From Alterluteimonas quercicellularis (GTDB lineage Bacteria > Pseudomonadota > Gammaproteobacteria > Xanthomonadales > Xanthomonadaceae), in the NCBI RefSeq assembly GCF_021191635.1, contig NZ_JAIWPR010000030.1:1-64000 (forward strand): 64,000 bases of DNA, given 5' to 3'. Shown here piece after piece: positions 59,891 to 64,000 of this stretch. The notes under the pieces are model-generated. The model had not been told where the DNA came from and did no database searches. It worked only from the letters and a program-made list of their open reading frames with translations. How positions within the stretch are numbered: the stretch's first letter is position 1; each line of letters opens with the position of its first letter. Both the position numbers and the translations under genes were made by a program.

Positions 59891-61705
59891 TCAGCCGATC
59901 GGTTCGTCCAGGATCAGCTGGCGCACGAAGCGCACCGGCGGCGCGCCCTGGGACAGCACCTCGTCGTGGTAGGCCTTGAGGTCGAAGGCGTCGCCGCGGG
60001 CGGCCTCCACTGCGCGGCGCATGTCGAAGTGCTCCTGCGCGCCGACGAAGTAGGTCGGCAGCTGCGCCGAGCTGACCTGCGCGCGCACCCACTTGCCGGT
60101 GGCCTCGCTCTCCTGCTGGAAGGTGGTGCGCACCATCAGCTCCATCGCGCGCTCGCGGTCCCAGCCGTCGACGTGCACGCCGATGTCGAGGATCGCGTTG
60201 GCGACCGAGCGCAGGTAGAACTTCAGCTGCACCAGGCGGAACAGCGGATCGCGGTCCAGGTACCCGGCCTGGGCCATCATCTCCTCGGTGTACACCGCCC
60301 AGCCCTCCGCGAACGGACCCGAGCGCAGCACGGCGCGCAGCGTGGAGGGGTGGTCGACCGAGTGCGCGCCCTCCAGGTAGTGCCCGGGCACGCCCTCGTG
60401 GATCGACAGCAGGTGGATCATGCGGTCGTTGTACTCGCGCAGGAAGGATTCGGCCTGCGCGTCGGACCAGTCGTCGGGGATCGGCGAGATCGCGTAGTAG
60501 GTCTCCAACCCCTTGTCGAGCGGGCCGGGCGAATCGCAGTAGGCCACGGCGACGCCGCGCTGGAACTCGGGCATCTCGATGATGCGCACCGGCGCGTCGG
60601 GCACGGTGACCAGGTCGTGCTCGCGGGTGAAGTCGGTCGCGGTCTGCAGGGTCTGGCGGGCGAAGTCGAACACGGCGTCGCGCGCCGGGCGCTCGGCATA
60701 GGCCAGCTCCAGCGCGGCCTCGATCGCGGCCTGGCGCTGGTCGTCGTCGGGTTGCGCGGGCAGCGGCGGCGCGCCGGCGCGGTCCTTCAGCACGGTCTGC
60801 GCGATGGCGTACATCTCGCCGCGCACGCGTGCGATCTCGGCCTCGGCGCGCTGGCGGATGTCCTGCCGGGTCAGCGAGGCGTTGAGCGAGTAGCGCAGCT
60901 TCTGGTCGTAGAGGTCGGCGCCCAGGCGGAACTCGCCGGCGGCGGCGGGGACCAGGGTGCCGTCGATCCAGGCCTGGTGCTCGGCCACCGCCTCGCGCAG
61001 GCCCTGCACCGCGGCGTCCAGGCGCGTGCGCGCCTCTCCGTCCAGGGTCGCGGCATGCGGCGCGATGAACTCGTCCACCAGCTTGAGCAGGCCCGGGTTC
61101 TGCCGCGACACCGTCTCGGCGTGCACCTTCGGCACCCGCGCCGGGTCGAGGTTCTCGCGCATCTGCGCGAACAGCGCCGGGATCTTCTCCATGCGCGCGG
61201 TGGCCGAGGCCAGCCGCTCCGGCAGCGGCGCGAACTCGCGCGCCATCAGGTTGTAGATCGCGCCGCCGGCCAGCCCGTTGTAGAGCAGCGGGTCCCAGGC
61301 CCAGGACTGCAGCGTCTCCACGTTCCAGACGCTGGCCTCCAGGCGGTTGCGCAGCAGCAGCGCGTCGACCTGGTGCTCGCGCGAGAGCTGCGCGGCGTCG
61401 ATGGCGTCGAGCTCGGCCAGCAGCGCGCGGTTGGCCTCGACGGCGCGGCGGCGCCCCTCAGCGCTCAGGTCGTCGAGCGCCTGGTCGTGCGCGTGTTCGC
61501 CGGTGCGCGTGGCGGAGACCGGCGACAGCTCGAACCAGGTCGCCAGCGCGCGCTCGGACAGCGCGGCGAACGCGGCGTCGGCCTCGCTGCGGCCCTCGGC
61601 GGCGGTCGCCGCCGGCTGCGCGTCGGCGGGCGCGGTGCCGGGCTGCTGCGGCTGGCAGCCGGCGAGGGCAGCGAGCAGGGACAGGGCGATCAGGCTGCGG
61701 CGCAT
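59891..61705 (-). CDS. DUF885 family lipoprotein, putative metallopeptidase
   Basis: 604 aa. Lipoprotein signal (LIALSLLAALAGC, Cys 17). DUF885 proteins resemble thermolysin-fold carboxypeptidases: the zinc motif is IHEGVPGHYLEGAHS (HExxxH), and the family's SGPFAEGWAVYTEEMM lies ~35 residues later, providing the third ligand. The N-terminal half is helical (SERALATWFELSPVSATRTGEH). Activity as a periplasmic dipeptidase or oligopeptidase is inference. It converges with the preceding gene and is divergent from the first TldD-like gene. Confidence 0.88.
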   Translation of the reverse strand: MRRSLIALSLLAALAGCQPQQPGTAPADAQPAATAAEGRSEADAAFAALSERALATWFELSPVSATRTGEHAHDQALDDLSAEGRRRAVEANRALLAELDAIDAAQLSREHQVDALLLRNRLEASVWNVETLQSWAWDPLLYNGLAGGAIYNLMAREFAPLPERLASATARMEKIPALFAQMRENLDPARVPKVHAETVSRQNPGLLKLVDEFIAPHAATLDGEARTRLDAAVQGLREAVAEHQAWIDGTLVPAAAGEFRLGADLYDQKLRYSLNASLTRQDIRQRAEAEIARVRGEMYAIAQTVLKDRAGAPPLPAQPDDDQRQAAIEAALELAYAERPARDAVFDFARQTLQTATDFTREHDLVTVPDAPVRIIEMPEFQRGVAVAYCDSPGPLDKGLETYYAISPIPDDWSDAQAESFLREYNDRMIHLLSIHEGVPGHYLEGAHSVDHPSTLRAVLRSGPFAEGWAVYTEEMMAQAGYLDRDPLFRLVQLKFYLRSVANAILDIGVHVDGWDRERAMELMVRTTFQQESEATGKWVRAQVSSAQLPTYFVGAQEHFDMRRAVEAARGDAFDLKAYHDEVLSQGAPPVRFVRQLILDEPIG

Positions 61706-61804
61706 GTGGACTCTCGTTGCGGAAGACAGCCCGCGAGGATAGGCCGCCCGGCGCGCCGGCGCACCTGCCGGCATCGCGCGCCCGCACCCCCATGACCATT
61801 GGCC

Positions 61805-61836
61805 TTTGACCGCGGCGCCGGCGGCCGCCGAGAATC
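61805..61836 (+). promoter_or_regulatory. Candidate promoter of the first TldD-like gene
   Basis: TTTGAC at 61805-61810 and AGAATC at 61831-61836. The same two elements, with identical 20-base spacing and a similar GC-rich inverted centre, occur before the second TldD-like gene. Confidence 0.5.
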
Positions 61837-61905
61837 GGGCGGGGCCGGTGCTGCCGGCGATTCGACCCGCATCGCCTGCGCGATGCGCCAGCCGGAGGAA
61901 CGCTC

Positions 61906-63534
61906 TTGAAACGACGCGACGTGCTCGCCCTCGGTGGCCTAGGCGCCGGCGGCCTGCTGATGCCCGCCTGGTTCGGCCGCGCGGTGGCGGCGGAGACGCT
62001 GGCCGCACCGCTCGCCGAAGCGCTGAAGAAGCCGCTCGCCGACGCCGCGCTGGAGGCGGCGCGGGGCGCCGGGGCGAGCTACTGCGACGTGCGCATCGGG
62101 CGCTACCTGCGCCAGTACGTGATGACGCGCGAGGACAAGGTCGAGAACGTGGTCAACGGCGAATCGGCCGGCGCCGGCGTGCGGGTGATCGTCGACGGCG
62201 CCTGGGGCTTCGCCGCCACCAACACCCTCACCGCCGACGGCGCGGCCGGCGCGGCGCGGCAGGCGGTCGCCATCGCGCGCGCCAACGCGCGCCTGCAGCA
62301 GGCGCCGGTGCGGCTGGCGCCGGCGCCGGCGCTGGGCGAGGTCGCGTGGCGCACGCCGATCCGCCGCAACGGCATGGAGGTGCCGGTGGAGGAGAAGGTC
62401 GCGCTGCTGCTGGACGTCAACGCCGCGGCGATGGCGGCCGGGGCCGACTTCGTCAACTCGCGCATGTTCGTGGTCAACGAGCAGAAGTACTTCGCCTCCA
62501 CCGACGGCTCCTACGTCGACCAGGACATCCACCGGATCTGGGCGCCCTTCACCGCGACCGCGGTCGACAAGGCCAGCGGCAAGTTCCGCACCCGCGACGG
62601 CCTCTCGGCGCCGATGGGCCTGGGCTACGAGTACCTGGAACCCGATCGCGCCCAGCGCTTCGAGCTGCCGGGCGGGGTGGTGGCCTACGGCAGCCGCTAC
62701 GACATGCGCGAGGACGCGGTGGCCGCGGCCCGCCAGGCGCGCGAGAAGCTGGCCGCGCCGTCGGTGAAGCCCGGGCGCTACGACCTGGTGACCGACCCGT
62801 CCAACCTGTTCCTGACCATCCACGAGAACGTCGGCCACCCGCTGGAGCTGGACCGCGTGCTGGGCTACGAGGCCAACTACGCCGGCACCAGCTTCGCCAC
62901 CCTGGACAAGCGCGGCGAGTTCCGCTGGGGCAGCGACCGCGTCCACTTCTTCGCCGACCGCACCCAGCCGGGCAGCCTGGGCGCGGTGGGCTACGACGAC
63001 GAGGGCGTGGCGACCAAGCGCTGGGACCTGGTGCGCGACGGCATCCTGGTCGACTACCAGGTCACCCGCGACCAGGCGCACATCCTCGGCAAGGGCGAGT
63101 CCGACGGCTGCAGCTATGCCGATTCCTGGTCGAGCGTGCAGTTCCAGCGCATGCCCAACGTCTCGCTGGCCGCCGGCCGCACGCCGTTGACGGTGGCGGA
63201 GCTGATCGCCGGCGTGGAGCGCGGGCTGTACGTGCACGGGCGCGGCTCCTACTCGATCGACCAGCAGCGCTACAACGCCCAGTTCGGCGGCCAGCTGTTC
63301 TACGAGATCCGCAACGGCGAGATCGCCGGCCAGGTCGAGGACGCCGCCTACCAGATCCGCACGCCCGAGTTCTGGAACGCCTGCAGCGCGATCTGCGACG
63401 AACGCGACTTCCGCCTGGGCGGCTCGTTCTTCGACGGCAAGGGCCAGCCCAGCCAGGTCTCGGCGGTCTCCCACGGCTCGGCCACCGCCCGCTTCGACGG
63501 CATCAACATCATCAACACCGCGCGCAGTCTTTGA
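61906..63534 (+). CDS. Tat-signal TldD/PmbA-like metalloprotease (copy 1)
   Basis: 542 aa from TTG 61906, which follows GGAGG and is the only start giving the full signal KRRDVLALGGLGAGGLLMPAW. The twin arginines and the AVAAE end make it a Tat export signal. The body is TldD-like: ASYCDVRIGRYLRQYVMTREDKVENVVNGESAGAGVRV, zinc motif HENVGH (306-311), SVKPGRYDLVTDPSNLF and KGESDGCSYADSW with a possible Cys ligand, then RNGEIAGQVEDAAYQI. Ordinary TldD is cytoplasmic and works with PmbA/TldE on peptides such as microcin B17. An exported form implies a periplasmic peptide substrate; that is inference. A paralogue follows. Confidence 0.88.
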   Translation: MKRRDVLALGGLGAGGLLMPAWFGRAVAAETLAAPLAEALKKPLADAALEAARGAGASYCDVRIGRYLRQYVMTREDKVENVVNGESAGAGVRVIVDGAWGFAATNTLTADGAAGAARQAVAIARANARLQQAPVRLAPAPALGEVAWRTPIRRNGMEVPVEEKVALLLDVNAAAMAAGADFVNSRMFVVNEQKYFASTDGSYVDQDIHRIWAPFTATAVDKASGKFRTRDGLSAPMGLGYEYLEPDRAQRFELPGGVVAYGSRYDMREDAVAAARQAREKLAAPSVKPGRYDLVTDPSNLFLTIHENVGHPLELDRVLGYEANYAGTSFATLDKRGEFRWGSDRVHFFADRTQPGSLGAVGYDDEGVATKRWDLVRDGILVDYQVTRDQAHILGKGESDGCSYADSWSSVQFQRMPNVSLAAGRTPLTVAELIAGVERGLYVHGRGSYSIDQQRYNAQFGGQLFYEIRNGEIAGQVEDAAYQIRTPEFWNACSAICDERDFRLGGSFFDGKGQPSQVSAVSHGSATARFDGINIINTARSL

Positions 63535-63546
63535 GGGGCCGGGATT

Positions 63547-63608
63547 GGGGATTCGGAATTGGGGATTCGATCCCGGCCCCCGTCACGAATCCCCACTTCC
63601 GAATCCCC
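63547..63608. repeat. Large inverted repeat of GGGGATTCGG type
   Basis: Arms 63547-63569 and 63586-63608 are reverse complements with one mismatch in 23 bases and a 16-base loop. Each arm holds two GGGGATTCG-like units. It is unrelated to the GTAG REPs and lies 12 bases after the stop, where it could end transcription. Confidence 0.85.
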
Positions 63609-63627
63609 GCCTCTATGCCAAAAGTCA

Positions 63628-63659
63628 TTTGACCCGCCGTTCGCGCGGCGGCAAGAATC
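63628..63659 (+). promoter_or_regulatory. Candidate promoter of the second TldD-like gene
   Basis: TTTGAC at 63628-63633 and AGAATC at 63654-63659, with a CCGCCG...CGGCGG inverted repeat between them. Same layout as upstream of copy 1. Confidence 0.5.
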
Positions 63660-63755
63660 GGGATGGCCGTTGGCAGGGACGCCGGGACGAGACACCAGCG
63701 CTGTTCCAGCCCGCCGCGGCAGCCGCCGCGGTCGCATTCACGGGGAGAGATTGCC

Positions 63756-64000
63756 TTGCAACGACGCGACTTCCTGGCCCTCGGCGGCCTCGGTCTGGGC
63801 GGCCTGATGGTGCCGTCCCTGTTCGGGCGGGCGATCGCCGCCGAAGAACTGCTCACCACCCTCGACGTCGCCGTGAAGAAGCGCCTGGCCGACGCCGCGC
63901 TCGGCGCCGCCACCGGCGCCGGCGCCAGCTACTGCGATGTGCGCATCGGGCGCTACCTGCGCCAGTTCGTGATGACCCGCGAGGACAAGGTGCAGAACGT
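63756..64000 (+). CDS. Tat-signal TldD/PmbA-like metalloprotease (copy 2, cut by window end)
   Basis: Only the first ~81 codons are in the window. TTG 63756 follows GGGGAGAG and begins QRRDFLALGGLGLGGLMVPSL, a twin-arginine signal as in copy 1. The next part, GASYCDVRIGRYLRQFVMTREDKVQN, is nearly the same as copy 1. It is a tandem paralogue; TldD-like proteins often act as unequal pairs, so the two may form a complex. The catalytic region lies outside the window. Confidence 0.85.
   Translation, partial: MQRRDFLALGGLGLGGLMVPSLFGRAIAAEELLTTLDVAVKKRLADAALGAATGAGASYCDVRIGRYLRQFVMTREDKVQN

Overview
The window is GC-rich, densely coded bacterial DNA that looks like a chromosome segment from the Xanthomonadaceae/Lysobacteraceae (Lysobacter, Luteimonas, Stenotrophomonas and relatives). 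Four things suggest this. There is a fused aspartokinase/diaminopimelate decarboxylase. A murL-murD2 pair encodes the L-Glu-ligase/epimerase route to peptidoglycan D-glutamate known from Xanthomonas. A catecholate siderophore operon has the gene order entC-E-B-B'-F-A reported in Stenotrophomonas maltophilia. Many intergenic GTAG-type REP palindromes resemble the SMAG elements of S. maltophilia. I saw no rRNA, tRNA, CRISPR array, transposase or prophage gene.

Positions 1-25600 are mostly housekeeping and small exported proteins. In order: a HU-like protein with a Lys/Ala tail, a DUF2784 membrane protein, an EF-G-like GTPase, OsmC, a small hydrolase, a glycine-zipper protein and two tandem PhzF-like isomerases. 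Next is the overlapping operon lysAC-murL-murD2, then a secreted dienelactone-hydrolase-like protein, polyprenyl diphosphate synthase, SSB and a DUF4019 protein. A dense REP cluster follows, then lemA with a DUF2207 gene, an ECF sigma factor with a membrane partner, two EamA transporters around a LysR regulator, and a Tat-signal aldo/keto reductase with a permease.

Positions 25700-48400 form an iron-acquisition block. A LysR gene is followed by hmuTUV (heme ABC importer) and an Ig/beta-propeller protein of the YncE type. Next come a methyltransferase, a periplasmic esterase of the PfeE/IroE type and two near-identical FepA/PfeA-like TonB receptors in tandem. Facing these across a promoter region with Fur-like boxes is the biosynthetic run: MFS exporter, entC, entE, entB, a free aryl carrier protein, entF (C-A-T-TE, serine-type adenylation code) and entA. 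From the exporter to entF every stop codon overlaps the next start codon. Together these genes would make, export, re-import and hydrolyse an enterobactin-like catecholate, with heme uptake alongside. The phosphopantetheinyl transferase it needs is not in the window.

Positions 48400-64000 carry a small lipoprotein, a murein-endopeptidase-like protein and a modular pectate lyase. A formate/molybdenum-type locus follows: YdeP/FdhF oxidoreductase, FdhD, OFA-family transporter and a divergent ModE-like regulator with a perfect palindrome between them. The segment ends with a secreted cysteine-rich protein, a DUF885 lipoprotein and two tandem TldD-like proteins with Tat signals, the second cut by the window edge.

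The clearest oddities are REP elements whose GTAG end supplies gene stop codons, a Tat-exported TldD pair, and a methyltransferase translationally coupled to a siderophore esterase.
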